Source: Ctena decussata (taxonomy: Eukaryota > Mollusca > Bivalvia > Lucinida > Lucinidae). Taken from it: DNA of 64,000 nucleotides. The notes below the pieces were generated by a model, which saw only the letters and a list, made by a program, of their open reading frames with translations, had not been told where the DNA came from and ran no database searches. The stretch lies in the NCBI GenBank assembly GCA_963989385.1, contig OZ022500.1:24752460-24816459 (forward strand), read 5' to 3'. How positions within the stretch are numbered: the stretch's first letter is position 1; every line of letters begins with the position of its first letter. The translations under genes were made by a program, and so were the position numbers. Shown here one piece after another: positions 34,723 through 46,394 of this stretch.

Positions 34723-36846
34723 AAATAACTCTCTAAAGTATTATTACAAGATTATTGCAAAACACATGTATTAAACGCACGTAAATCGTTTCCTGGCGCT
34801 ACCACAACCAGCAGCAGCTGATTGAATCAACACCTGTTTACTAACTGACTGGTAATGAGCAACAGCTACCGGTGCGAAACTAATATGCATAATCTTTATT
34901 CATCTATAAATAATCTGTATTGGAGATCCCTGATGTTTAGAAATAATGTTTTCACCGTCCTAAGCTGCATGACGAGCCTTAATATTTTCTTGCAGTCTTA
35001 GCTTGATTAAATATAACTTCAATATAGGTTAGAATAAAGGTATGTTTATTGAAACCAGAACGTCTTTAACGTTGTTTCTCGATGGTGTCCCGGTTAGTGA
35101 TATAATGATGATGAAAAACCTAAATAACATCGTAAATAAAAAATGCCTAACTGACGTTGCACTACATTCCGTATATAGGGATTTTTGTTAATTATTAACT
35201 TCTTTTTTTCATCTTCGGAATTCTGATATTTTTCTCAGCAATGGAGGCGAAATTTGTCTTTTCATCGACAGAGTAGACAAAAATTATCTTAAACTGGCCG
35301 GATTTGTAGTGTCCTTTCCGAACTAGGAAGTATTTCTTCAATATTGTCAAAACAACACAGGCATGTCAAAAATCATGTTATCCTCAGAATCAAAATTATA
35401 AGAAGAAATACATTTCTTTCTTTTTGGACAGACATGCTCATATGATAAGCGATTTTAAATATACAACTTTTATGAATGGGAGACAAAAACGATCATTTTT
35501 ATACTAGTCCTCTGAAAATTTTATTTTGTTCTTTCTGGTCCTACACATGAATATTCTCATTCGGATACATCTACTGATCTAATGATTATATACCCATTTT
35601 GAACTTTTCTATGGAATGAGTATGAAATCTGCTATAATAATAGGCTCTGCTTTCCTAATTTAACGAATCGTAAATCGTATTTACGTAAATATCGAAATAT
35701 ATCAGGATTACCCAGATATCTCATTAATGATATTGCACTTGAATTAGCACTTACTGGATTCGTATCATGGAAAGAAGAGTTAAATAAAGGTAGTTGCTTG
35801 CCTATTTCTAGCGCCATTAGGTATTGTTGTAGACCAGTTTTCTTCATGGAATCTCTGTTAGCATTGTAAAATCATACAAAATGCCATTCTGATTGAAATG
35901 TTGATTGTACACGGTTGTAATTCAAATGCCATGAAAAATCCCGTTTACCTTCTTTTCATGCAATAATTTTGATTTGATGACTGTACTAAAAGAAAACTGT
36001 TCATCATTTTGACTTACGTTATGTGCCTTAATAAATTGTATACATTTCTTAAAAAAGATCAAAGGATCTTACTCGTCTGATCTGTCACTTGTACAGGTTT
36101 TTGATCAAAGCTTTGATATGACGGATTCTGTATGAAATATTATGAGTCAACATCTGTTAAAACAATTAAGTCCCAATATGCATAAAAGTTAAATTGGAAT
36201 TTCTTTCACCGAAAGGCAAGGACGCGTTAATCTCATTAACCTTACAAAGAGCCGCAAATATTTAGCGAATCCTTGGCGACAAGTGAACAGCAGGAAGCAG
36301 ATTAGCCTGTTCAGGGACTATTATTTATAGGCTGAAGAGTAGACAGAAAGAATAGACTACCTTGACTGCATCAAGGCACATACATCTGATTCTAGCTCTG
36401 AAGATCAACTGTGCGTCCCGTTCGCCTCATTTGTAAGTCTTTGCGATATAAGCAACGACGGAAACATTGCTGATCGCATTATGGTACCTCAAATGGTCAA
36501 TTCATGGCCTCAAAAAGATACAACTTTATAATGAGAATACTGGGAATTTACAAATTTTGATATATACCGTTATACATCGGATGTTTGAGCATGAACGAAA
36601 TTATCAGCTAAATAAAAGACGTTATCTTTGTGAAGAAATATTTATGGAGAAGCCGCCGAAGTATCCCAGTCAGAAAACAGTCTACAAATGCCATTAAAAG
36701 AGAGAAAGCAAGCAACAACGTATAAGATAAATACGAAACAAAATAAAGAAAAAATGTTGTTTTTCTACGTAATCATATTACTCTTAACTACAGCAAACTG
36801 ACGCTGAATCAATAAAAAAACATTCAAAGACCCTTAACAACCACCT
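34723..36846. other. No recognisable feature over 2.1 kb
   Basis: AT-rich sequence. Small frames at 35632-35847 (minus) and 36467-36697 (plus) have no recognised domain. No repeats shared with the rest of the window were seen. Confidence 0.5.
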
Positions 36847-37633
36847 ATTATATATAAGAGAAGAAGGATTTCAACGTCGGATGTGGGTGGGGAGACGTGT
36901 GTTTGTGTGCACAAGCTTTTTATGCATTATAACGGAAAATCCTTACCAACACTGTACAAGACCTTCAGACGAACTCTTTATCTTCGTATCGGTACGGGTG
37001 CCTTTTGAGAAAACATTGTTTGCTGTTTGTACCAAGTCATTTTTGCTGCCTTTGTATCGCTTCCGTGTTTGTTTTGGCGAGCCATCGTGTCAACTAGTGC
37101 ATGACGTCAGTGTTGTCGGAGCATTTTCGAGTTGCCAACTGGTGTTGCACGGGTCGAAATTGAGCGCATGCATACAAAGATACTAAAGGTACTCGAGTAC
37201 ACAGGCATTCGACAAAATATGTGTTAAATTTCTAAATATTATTAAATGTCAATCTATTTTCTACCACTCTGTAAAATATGTGCGCATGCGTATTGCGGTT
37301 ACTCGTGCTGGTCAGTCAGTAGCTGTAGTTACTCGAGTTACTCGGGTTGACAAACCGAAATTGCTACAAGTTGGATTTGATAACGTCATGTCATGGTTCT
37401 CCAAAACAACACGGAAGTGAAGTAAATGCCATGGAAAAAGACTTGATACAAAAAAAAACTGGCACGTTTTGAGAAAATGTAACCCTGCCGATACGAGGAT
37501 GTAAAGTTTTTCTACACGACGCATGCAAGGTTGGTATCTGTAGCCTAATATGCACCACAAAAATGCCTGTGAGCGCACCAGCAGGTCTCCCCAACCACTT
37601 TCGGCGTTGAATTCCTTCTTCTTCTATTATATA
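36847..37633. mobile_element. Long foldback element, arms about 235 bp
   Basis: The left arm (about 36847-37090) and right arm (about 37385-37633) are inverted copies. Shared landmarks include GAAGAAGGANTTCAACG, GGGGAGAC, CTCGTATCGG/TTCGTATCGG, TTTTGAGAAAA/TTTTCTCAAAA and CTTCCGTGTTTGTTTTGG against GTTGTTTTGGAGAACC. The roughly 290-bp centre has further inverted pieces (TACTCGAGTA/TTACTCGAGTTAC and GCGCATGC). The outermost bases are TATTATATA-rich. The frames at 36881-37186 and 37312-37738 are the two arms translated from opposite strands. Similarity between arms is perhaps 65-70 percent by eye, so the element is old. Confidence 0.7.
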
Positions 37634-37764
37634 GTAATGTATACTAAGCCTTAGAACCTTTTGTATTGGTTCCATAGATGCAACATCAATGTCCTGTGCT
37701 CTTAACAGTGGAGACGACTTTTGATCTTTCAACCACACTAGAAATACATGTAGTGTTAATAAGA

Positions 37765-37914
37765 AGATAAAACATCCTTTTCCGCGTTTTAACGTTTGCC
37801 AAGCCCGAGTGTATTAACGTGTTGCAGCCCGAATCACTCAGCGGTGATGGCTGCAACATGTTATTACACGAGGGCTTGGGCAAAGGTTAAAACTCAGGAA
37901 AAGAATGTTTTATC
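37765..37914. mobile_element. Foldback MITE, 150 bp, arms about 64 bp
   Basis: The ends are GATAAAACATCCTTTTCC at left and GGAAAAGAATGTTTTATC at right. The arms run in to GTGTTGCAGCC and GGCTGCAACATG around a loop of about 20 bases, pairing at roughly 88 percent of positions. A target duplication was not evident. Confidence 0.88.
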
Positions 37915-38608
37915 GTCATTGTTGTATACCTTCTTACGGACGCCATCTTGATTCCAGAGCTCTGCAGACGACACGAAAGCGGGCTTTAATGGTGTTTTAG
38001 CCCTGGCGCAGCCGTGTTTTAATAGTGTTGAAGCCCTGTGTCAGCGATTCTGTCGCATTGCGACAATTAAAATAGAAGGAAAACGACGTAAAATGCTGTC
38101 GATTACAACACGGCTGTTTCTATAGTAAAGTCTCATTAGGTATATAACAATGTTGATTATGTGATTCCTAACGGATGTTGAATCTGCTCGGTCGACGTGA
38201 GAGTTTGAGTCCCACTAGCAAATTTAGAGAAAAACAAACGAACAAACTCCCTTTCTTTCTCAAACAATGTGATCCACTTGCTTGATTAGACTTATCAAAC
38301 GTAAGAACAAAGGCTTAAACTGGACATAACCCTTGTAACGAGGTGTCGCAAAAGCACATACTACCACTGCCTTAGCACTAAAACTGCTTGGAAATAAAAC
38401 TCAATAGTACAGACCCTAATCGTCAAGACAGGTCCCGATATTTTCAAAATAAATAAAACTGTCGACTCGCATAGTGTGACTAGAAAAAGACAATGATTAG
38501 AAACTTATCTAATCAAATTCAATATTCCATCCACGAAAAGTTAACCCAACCAAAAATATACATAACATAAAGTTACAGCACTTGTATCAAAACATAGACA
38601 ATATAATT
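37915..38608. other. No recognisable feature
   Basis: AT-rich sequence. A tRNA-like GTTTGAGTCCCACT at about 38199 has no matching upstream cloverleaf. Confidence 0.5.
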
Positions 38609-38843
38609 GAGCCGCGACACGACAAAACCAACAAAGTGGTTGTGCGCCCAGCGCAGACTCAGATCAGCCTGGGCATCCGCCCAGTCTGATCAGAGTCTTC
38701 GCTGTCCGCATAGAGATAGCTTAGACCCTTAGCTACATTTTAAGCGCATAGGAATAGTCTGATCAGACTTGGTGGATGTCTAGACTGGTCTAAGTCTTCA
38801 CTGGCCGCACAGCCACTTTGTTGGTTTTCTCGTGTCGCGGCTC
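38609..38843. mobile_element. MITE-A copy, full length, TSD AATT
   Basis: A 235-bp palindromic copy with intact termini. AATT sits directly on both sides (38605-38608 and 38844-38847), supporting a 4-bp target duplication. The left half is close to the consensus while the right half has several changes (TGGTGGATGTCTAGACTGG). Confidence 0.93.
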
Positions 38844-38940
38844 AATTATGAGCGAAAAGCAAACTGGAGCACCGACAAAAGAGGTACGCCGGAGATGTCG
38901 TTGAATCAGAGACCGGACATTATCGAGAATAGTGAAAAAA

Positions 38941-39040
38941 GAGGATCTTACACGAGTGGTCATTTCATATGAAATTTATGAAACGAGCCTTCGAGGAGTT
39001 TCATAAATTTCATATGAAAGGACCACGAGTGTAAGATCCT
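38941..39040. repeat. Inverted repeat, arms about 42 bp
   Basis: AGGATCTTACACGAGTGGTC and TTTCATATGAAATTTATGAAAC in the left arm pair with GTTTCATAAATTTCATATG and GACCACGAGTGTAAGATCCT in the right. A further partial relative (GATTACACGTGTGGTCATAC) lies at about 39160-39181. Confidence 0.9.
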
Positions 39041-40018
39041 GTTTATCATCTGACCCTTTAAAATGGGATTTTAATGCTTTCAAACTGAACAATTTTTCAA
39101 TGAGAAAACGCATTGTTGATATCGACGTTGTCAATGACGTTACGTGTACGAACCAAAGTGTGATTACACGTGTGGTCATACGAATTTTATGACACGACGT
39201 AATCCACTGAATAACAGCGACGTTATATGATAAAAAGAATTTAAAAATAGATATGTTCTTCTAAGTTAAGCCAAAACAGGGCATGTTTCTGTCGACCGTT
39301 ATGTTAGCGCCAGTGTTCAAAAGCGAACCTCATAAAAGAATCATTAAACAGTGAAAGAAATTGTTCGTTCTGACCAAAGAACTATCTCTACAGATTTATT
39401 ATCTGAGTTTAGTATGTCGTTATCTAATAACGGTGACATAATTATTCTCGAGGGGGTAAGATCTAGAAATTCTTTTTAAGGGATCGATACCATAGTTACT
39501 GATTTGCTAAGACAAATTCACGACAATGGGCTTAGATGATAATGCTTCATTAGCGAAATCTGTCAGAAAACAAATGTCAAGTAAGATGTATATAATTTAC
39601 AAAGTAATATGACGAGTTTTATGTTTCTGGGTAGAGTGTGCTTGCGTAAGTGCTTGTGTGCATGCTTTGTGCAACCGCATGTATTTGTGAGGACAGATGC
39701 CTTCCTCATGTTGTTATCATTCCTCGGAAAGCTAGGAACACACGGGGGCACGAAATAGCATACATCGTTTTACTGGCTCTGTTCATTAGAACTAAATGTA
39801 ATGTGCAACCGCGCCCGCTTCTCAAAGTGTCAGTTTCAGCGGAACTTATCTACTTGTTTCAAGAAATTAACCAATAAAATATATACTACATTGCAGAATT
39901 ATCGTTTTTGCTAATAAGTGATCGTTGTTAAACTTTAGTTTTCAATCTACTTGCTACATGTATATTAAATTAACACTATCCAAACCATTTACTCTTAACC
40001 TGGAGAGAGTTGTTCAAA
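39041..40018. other. No recognisable gene
   Basis: AT-rich sequence. The antisense pair of frames at 39563-39877 has no recognised domain. Confidence 0.5.
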
Positions 40019-40360
40019 ATTAACACAGGGTATAAACCCGTCCCCAATTTTCGCTTCCTGCAGAGACGGTACAACATATTTGGCTTCCGCCAAGACTGTC
40101 TGCGAACTCTTGCTTCCTGCCGAGACTTCTGTACATGATAAATGACTTCCTGCAGAGACTGTCAGCGTGATTCTGCTTCCTGCCGAGGCTCTCGGCAGGA
40201 AGCAGAATCACGCGGACAGTCTCGACAGGAGGCCATTTTTCGAGGACAGTAGTCCCTGCATGAAGCAAGAGTTCTCGGACAGTCTCGGCGGAAGCCAAAT
40301 ATGACGGACAGTCTCTGCAGGAAGCGAAAATTGGCGGACTGGTTTATACCCTGTGATTAA
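40019..40360. mobile_element. Foldback element with repeated subunits, TSD ATTAA
   Basis: The element proper is 40024-40355. Its ends are CACAGGGTATAAAC and GTTTATACCCTGTG, with ATTAA directly on both sides (40019-40023 and 40356-40360). The arms of about 160 bp pair almost throughout. Within each arm a GCTTCCTGCNGAGACTGTC-like unit repeats every 35-45 bp, about four times. The loop is nearly absent. A TTAA reading offset by one base (piggyBac-type) is also possible on one side. No protein is encoded; the minus-strand frames here are repeat translations. Confidence 0.88.
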
Positions 40361-40494
40361 TTGTGATCCCTCAAGATTTGGACTGGACCGTTCTTTAACT
40401 GGTATGTTATTTAATGTGTATAGGCACAGCGTAACTTTATTTTTCCTGCATTTTGCATAGGTAACATCTTGTCTGACTGTCTGTCTGCTACCCT

Positions 40495-40678
40495 GGACGT
40501 CGACGTCTTTCAAAAAGAGTCAACTCTTAAAGGAAAAAAATGCTTCTATTTCCTAGCAAATTCTTTCTTTAAGAGTTAGGAAAGAGTTGCTCCTGAAGGG
40601 CAAATTCTTGCTTTGAAGAGTTGAGCCCAATTAAAAAAATGGCAAAAACAATATGGCAGAGTTGCTTCTCCTGAAAGA
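40495..40678. repeat. Family-G repeat, folded-back form
   Basis: AAGAGTCAACTCTTAAAGG is followed by an inverted TTCTTTAAGAGTTAGG, and the end reads TGGCAGAGTTGCTTCTCCTG, which is the complement of the family-G head (CAGGGGAAGCAACTCTGCCA). Confidence 0.65.
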
Positions 40679-40900
40679 GTAGGGGAGAGTCGGGTAACAT
40701 CGGACAGGCGGGTAAATTCGGACATATCATGGCAAACAGTGAAAATCCAGATGAGACGGCTCATCATGAGCCGTCTCATCAAGATTTTCACTGTTTGCCC
40801 GGTTAATTTTGTTTTAATTCCAAACAACTGACATATATAAAGGAAACACTGTCACTGTCCGAATTTACCCGCTGTCCGAAGCTACCCGACTTTCCCCTAC
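40679..40900 (-). mobile_element. MITE-E copy, full length, TA-flanked
   Basis: A 222-bp element with TIRs of about 45 bp: GTAGGGGAGAGTCGGGTAAC at left and, complemented, GTAGGGGAAAGTCGGGTAGC at right, each followed by CGGACAG and GGGTAAATTCGGACA. The outer TA on each side can be read as a mariner-type duplication. The internal palindrome is GACGGCTCATCATGAGCCGTC. Relative to 21285-21493 it is inverted. Confidence 0.88.
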
Positions 40901-41102
40901 CCATCCACTTTTAAAAAAGGAAATTGTAAATTTCACCCAGACGCTGATCAGACTGCCCATATCAGAGCAACTTTAAAAAGCCTTCTTTGAAAGGTTAAGT
41001 AACCAGGTACAAATAATACTTGGCCGCCTTTTTCGACTTGATACATGTTTGATGACGAAATATTTAAAAAAAAATGAATTTCTTATTTGAAAAATGATAT
41101 AA

Positions 41103-41472
41103 TACCGTATACAATTTTCGCGATGTTCTATTTTTCGCGTTATTTCGCGGTCAATTAGAAACCGTAAATATTAAAATCGCGAAATAATTTCCTGTTTCTT
41201 ACAAAGTATCTTTTGTAGACACGGTGTTCATATATTTTGCTACTGTTTTCTTCGGTTATTGCCGGTACTTTTCACTTGAACCGGTTCTTTCATTTACCTG
41301 CGGCAGCCCTGTCGCAGGTTAATGAGCGAACTGGCCCAAATGAAAAAGAAGTAGTTTTGCTTTTTGCGCATGTTGCTAACCGCGAAAATTAAAAATCGCG
41401 AAAATTACTGTTTATGATTTTGACGCATAACCGCAAAAATTTGAACCCGCGAAAACTAACGCGTATAGTGTA
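41103..41472 (-). mobile_element. MITE-D copy, TA-flanked
   Basis: This is the inverted counterpart of 18680-19051 (370 versus 372 bp). It has the same AATTTTCGCG subterminal repeats and TTTCATTTACCTGCGGCAG centre. TA dinucleotides bound both ends. The two copies are clearly diverged. Confidence 0.82.
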
Positions 41473-42438
41473 CTAAGTACTAAACCCCAATTCTTATGTG
41501 CTTCTTATGTGCTTCAGGAACTTTACATTAGCATGCATCTGCATGAAATGGAACATCGTGTATTAACCACTTCGAAACTTGCAGATTATTAAATACCATG
41601 TCCCATGGGTAATACATACAGAATCTGAATTCTGTTATCTGACAATATCTACGACTTAGCAGAAGAAGCAAATGTAATTACAAAAGTATGTAGAGAGGCA
41701 AGGAAATATATGGCAAGACATTCCAATTGCTTCAAGTCGATGCGACCGAAAAATATATAATTTGCTACATTGCCTCAGGCGATATCTGGTCTGAACATAC
41801 ATACTGTCAGAAGGAAATAACATAGGGTTATTCAGGATGCGAACAAACAAAAAAAAACATTGAAAAGAAATAATTAAGGTTTCTGGGTAATAAAAGTGAT
41901 TAAAACCAATGCTTATTTAATTGTAAGACCTAAAAGCATATTCAAATTTTGTTTGATCATTTAGCATGTAAGTATGTAATCCAAAAACAAATGTATTCCT
42001 TGTTTTTTTTATACATTTACATGACTGGATAACGGCGCTTATCTATTCCAACCTGGAAAATGTAAAGCTTTTGCAAATAATTTTCCAAAATATAACAATG
42101 CTATTTGATTGTCATATCTTCAACATATTTATGCATATGATTTGCTTTGAAGTATCCAAAAAAACGATTGAGTTATCAAAAAAGTCCTGATTGTAGCCAA
42201 ACCGAAATTTAGAATTTGCCACTTTCCGGAGGTTTTGTGAGGGCGCCACCAATTCGTATTCATTCAAAGCTGAAAATTTTATACAACTCACTTTGCGTAC
42301 ATACAAGTCAAATGACTTTGTTATAGTTTGGCTAACAATTTGAAGAAGCCTGAATAGGGTATGAAATAGTGCGTTTACCAGATATGAAGCTCAATGAACC
42401 TTTCCCCACTCTGAGCGCTTCTGACAATAGCCATAATT
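41473..42438. other. No recognisable feature
   Basis: AT-rich sequence. The 64-codon minus-strand frames (41656-41850, 42112-42306) have no recognised domain. Confidence 0.5.
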
Positions 42439-43122
42439 GAGCCACGACACGACTAAACCAACAAAGTGGCATGTGCGCCCAGCGAAAAGTCTAGAAACTC
42501 AGCCCTCACAGGCACGGTAGTAATTCCTTAGTTTCATTTTAATGATGCAGCGGAAAGGTGATTTCACTTTTCAATACATTAAGCTATGTTACACAGAATA
42601 TCTGATGGAAATCACTTAGACATTGATGAAATTATACTCTTTCTGAGCTATTACAGCATGATAATTTAGGAAAACTTAGCTTTAAATACTTTAAAAGATG
42701 CAAGGTGATTCGTACCCCTATGTTTCGTATTGAAGTCAATTCCCTTAAATTTTGTTCATTTCCAGAGTTGAAGGCTGAGTTTAGATAGACACTCGTACTG
42801 TAATAGCTCATTGAACGCCATTCTATTAGTCTCTTAGTGAACTTCAGTGAAAACTTTATAAAATAACGACCATTTTTCCACTGCAGTATTAAAATCATCA
42901 TGAGGAATTTATTACCGTGTCCAACGGACAAGGCTGTGATATTACTGAGCAGCCGCCCAGTCTTATCAGAGTCTTCGCTGTGCGCTTAAAGAGTAGCTAA
43001 GGGTCTAAGCTAGCTCCATGCGGATAACGGAGACTCTGATCAGACTGGGTGTATGCCAGGCTGATCTGAGACTTCGATGGACGCATGTGCCACTTTGTTG
43101 GTTTTTTGTCATGTCGTGACTC
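42439..43122. mobile_element. MITE-A copy split by another element, TSD AATT
   Basis: The left end GAGCCACGACACGACTAAAC and right end TTTTGTCATGTCGTGACTC are in place, and AATT flanks both (42435-42438 and 43123-43126). After CCCAGCGAA (about 42486) the sequence is foreign until CAGCCGCCCAGTCTTATCAG (about 42950), where MITE-A resumes. About 20 bp of the MITE arm are missing at the junction. Confidence 0.88.
42511..42922. mobile_element. TIR element nested in MITE-A
   Basis: Inverted ends of about 42 bp: GGCACGGTAGTAATTCC with ATTTTAATGATGCAG at left, and the complement GGACACGGTAATAAATTCC with ATTTTAATACTGCAG at right. The true outer limits may extend to about 42490 and 42948, where CACAG-like motifs appear on both sides. 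The 99-codon minus-strand frame (42632-42931) fills the interior but shows no transposase motif I recognise. Confidence 0.65.
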
Positions 43123-43892
43123 AATTACATGTATAACACCTTCATAAGGATATTCACAGTTCCTGTAACAGAGTTACTGACCTCTATCGGAGTGTGGGTC
43201 TAATCATTTGCTCACCTATGAATCAATGAAGCATTTTGCACATGGAAGAATCTTTTACAATGAGAAAATTATTCAAAAATAAATGAACAAATAAAACGCA
43301 TAATATTCATAGACCTTCTGCTTGGGTAAACTATCATTTTAGCTACATCTATTTTGTATGTATACACAAATTACATAGAAAGCAGAATGTTTCGATATAC
43401 AACTAAGTAAAAATACAGTTTATACGTTCGAACCTTATAATCAACAATTTTATGGGTCCCTATATCTTTTACAGTCAAGTTATAATTGATTCTTTGAGTG
43501 AATTTCAATGTAAAGTATAGTATTTTATTGTCAAAAATTGGTAGTTTAGACCATATTCGGAGCTATGACGCTCAGTCGGAACCCCCTTGTTATTTCTTTG
43601 TCATTTCAATATTCCTAACATGCAACCATTTCAGTTCATTCAATCATTTGAATTGTCTGGCGTAATCGATACAAATACAGTTTTGTCCGACCTAAATGTA
43701 TACTCCCATACACTCATTCCTCACAGCACTCTAGAGTTAGCGTTTAACCTTTGACTCTTCATGCGGTTTCCTTGGCGATTTGGGATGATCTCCCGCAGAA
43801 CTGATCTGATCCACAAGTACCAGACAACGATCGACACGGACACAGTCTTGTAGTGTCACTAAGTGCCTAAACATTTCTAAACACAGCCAAGC
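43123..43892. other. No recognisable feature
   Basis: AT-rich sequence without shared repeats seen. Confidence 0.55.
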
Positions 43893-43972
43893 AGCGTTGA
43901 ATCAAAATTAAATGAACATTGATTCAACGTCAATACGTTGAATCAACGTTGATTCAATGGTGATATAACGTT
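43893..43972. repeat. Cluster of GTTGAATCAACGTTGATTCAA palindromes
   Basis: GCGTTGAATCAA, TTGATTCAACG and GTTGAATCAACGTTGATTC (self-complementary about AACGTT) occur within 80 bp, so the segment can fold in several registers. Confidence 0.85.
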
Positions 43973-45239
43973 GTTTGCTCAGAAGGCGGTCAATTCTTTT
44001 TGGTTGCCAGCTGATTTAGGACGTCCTTGCGAAGCGCTCGTTCTAGATCAAACGTCATGACGATTCAGAAAATGAATAAAATGCGTAACACATTGATATA
44101 GTCCACAGTAAATTTGTTACTAACGGTGGGGCAACCTTTTCGTAAAAGTTTATACCTGTACGTACACACGTTCAGTTGTACTTAATTTCGTAAAATAGAA
44201 AGCATCCTATGTGTCACCACGCTTTTTCAGTTCTTGGCATGATTCAGGGTACATAAGTCAAAAGTCCCAATCCAAAGGTCGTCAAGCAAACGAGCTGATT
44301 TCGATTAGAGAAAAGAGATGTTCTGGAATCCGAAAAAGTCTTTTTCGTGTTAATCCATACTAACGTATGGATGGATTAAGAAGAAAAAAACTTTACAGCG
44401 CTTCGAATATTGTTAAATTTGGTATGTCAGTCATAAGGGTCCTTTATGCGGATAAATTCCTCTGAAGTAGTGTCTGTCTGAGTACATTACACATATTTCT
44501 ACGCCAGAGGTGTGAGAGAAACATGCTCATCAGTGTCATAATGACAAACCGTATGAATACAAAGATCAACAAGTTATGTGAGAGGAATGCTTATCAACAC
44601 TGGAAAACAAACAATAATGAGATACGGAAGAGCAAAATAAGAATGATCCACAAAACGCATGAAAGGTCAATGTTACATATTCGAAAAAAGATTCAGATTA
44701 GCCTACATGCCGATGCAGTCTTATCTAGAGCGTTCTTGCTCGTCTTTAGATTTCGTAATGATTTCAGACACTAAGGTTCTAAAGACGTTCAGACCATTTT
44801 CAGCCGTTGTTGTTTTGTGAATAGGACAATACATCATTACAACGACGGCATTTGTCGTTGACGTACTGAACGACTCTACACATCATTTGTTCAAACGCTT
44901 TTGAATTGTTTCATTTGTCAGAAGGTATGTCTTTTGTTTTTCATGCTCTATACATGCAGTAGCTATCGCATGATTTTTATTGTGTCACTCACTGATCATT
45001 ACCAACTTCTTCAGGAAGTTTCTGTTCTATTCTTGAGAAACTTGTTTATTATACCATATTCCACACACAAAAATGATCCTAAATTATGGGGGGGGGGGGA
45101 TATGCAAAAGAATGTCTCATTTTTTAAAGCGACATCGTAAGAAAATGAAATTGAAATGGTATTTGTACGACTCGTAAAAATATTCAAAAAGAAAAAGTTT
45201 GATACAAAGAATAGGAAAATGCAATATTCAGGACTGTTA
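43973..45239. other. No gene recognised; two hairpins and a G12 tract
   Basis: TTAATCCATAC/GTATGGATGGATTAA forms a hairpin at about 44350-44388, and CAACGAC/GTCGTTG at 44838-44858. A G12 run is at 45088-45099. The 83-codon frame at 44523-44774 has no recognised domain. Confidence 0.5.
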
Positions 45240-45480
45240 TAATTGAATTCCATCTCCTACCCTGAACACCAAAACGGGAAAGGGACAGCTACAGCTAAAA
45301 CGGCACTTAAATAAACAGCACCAGCGTTAAAAGCCAAGGCGACAGCTATCGCCACAAGACTATCCTAGTTAAATTGAAAAACTAAGTCAAAAACAAACAG
45401 AAAGCGGACGAGCAATAACAAAAACAATAAACCATAACAGAATCCTCGGAACGTTCGGTAATAAATTACGTTCAACAAAA
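45240..45480 (-). repeat. Family-C repeat on minus strand, diverged
   Basis: On the minus strand it reads ACGTAATTTATTACCGAACG, TTCCGAGGATTCTGTTATGG, GCTTTTAACGCTGGTGCTG and ends in GTTTTGGTGTTCAGGGTAGG. The order of core and tail fits family C with many changes. Confidence 0.55.
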
Positions 45481-45790
45481 TACCTAATTATTTATGGATA
45501 TTGATACTTTGTACCGTTTTACTTGAAAAGAAAGTAAAACAGGCAGTCATTCACCATTTAGGTGCATCTATCGAACTATGTCTGGTAAAAGTATTTAGTT
45601 TATATCATTTTCGACTCACCAGTTTTTAATCAGAAGCATCGACATCATTTGATTGAAACTAAAAGACATAGGATACGGAAATTTTCCTTCCTACAAAATA
45701 ATTCCTAAACAACTCACAGTTATCTAATACAGTTTATTCCATGCACTCTCTGTATCGACGATTCGAAGAAAGCACAAGTTCTGATATTGA

Positions 45791-46040
45791 ACACGGAATT
45801 TGTATAAATATTCACTACACAACCTGTGCAGCTATGTTTTATTGTCATCACGCAGTGAGATGAGTTTATTTACCATCATTAATTTTCAATTATGGAATTT
45901 GTTCTTTTGTGTATGCTCATCTTGAATGAGGTGGTAGAGTACAATTGTCAGGATTTCTCATCACCGAAAGTGATTTCGTCGCCTTCCACTGATCTATCAA
46001 AATCTATCAAAATCAATGCTGTTAACGTATTCTCTTCTAG
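45791..46040 (+). repeat. Family-F dispersed repeat, copy 1
   Basis: Shares a co-linear order with 53031-53300: ACACNACCTGTGCANCTATG, ATTGTCATCANGCAG, GAGTTTATTNNCCATCATT, TGTCAGGNTTTCTCAT, and CACTGGTCTATCAAAAT-like near the end. Copy 2 includes a T16 tract that this copy lacks. Confidence 0.75.
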
Positions 46041-46394
46041 CAGAGAATGAAAACATGTTTTCTTACCTTAGATATTTAAGTGATAACTCATGAGGTGCGT
46101 CTAAACAGACTATCCTAACGAACGATAAAGACATATAATCTAACGGATTATCGTCTTGTTGTAAATATAAAACCACTTTCGTCGACAAATAAGTATATAC
46201 CTATCCTCGTGATTCTGTTTCCATAAAAAATTATATTTACGTGAGAGTTTTCAAATTTCATATCTTGCAACAAACATTTATATTCAGAAAGCTATTAAGT
46301 AAATAAAACTAAAAGACACATGCTGTTTGTTTGCTCCCGAATGCAAATGGGGTTTTATTTATTTGTTTTTATTTTTATTATTTTTTTTTTCTTT

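Noticed and set aside
36881..37186. 101-codon frame and its minus-strand partners as a possible gene
   Set aside because: The two sets lie in the inverted arms of one foldback element and have no recognisable domain.
38190..38215. tRNA T-arm-like GTTTGAGTCCCACT
   Set aside because: No D-arm, anticodon arm or acceptor stem can be placed upstream at the right spacing.
21351..40827. Near-identical predicted peptides starting MFGIETKLTGQTVKILMRRL at two loci
   Set aside because: They come from the palindromic MITE-E copies at 21285 and 40679. The symmetry of the palindrome also produces related frames on the opposite strand.
42632..42931. 99-codon minus-strand frame inside the nested TIR element, possible transposase remnant
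   Set aside because: No DDE/D, zinc-finger or HTH pattern recognised, and its limits overlap the TIR itself.
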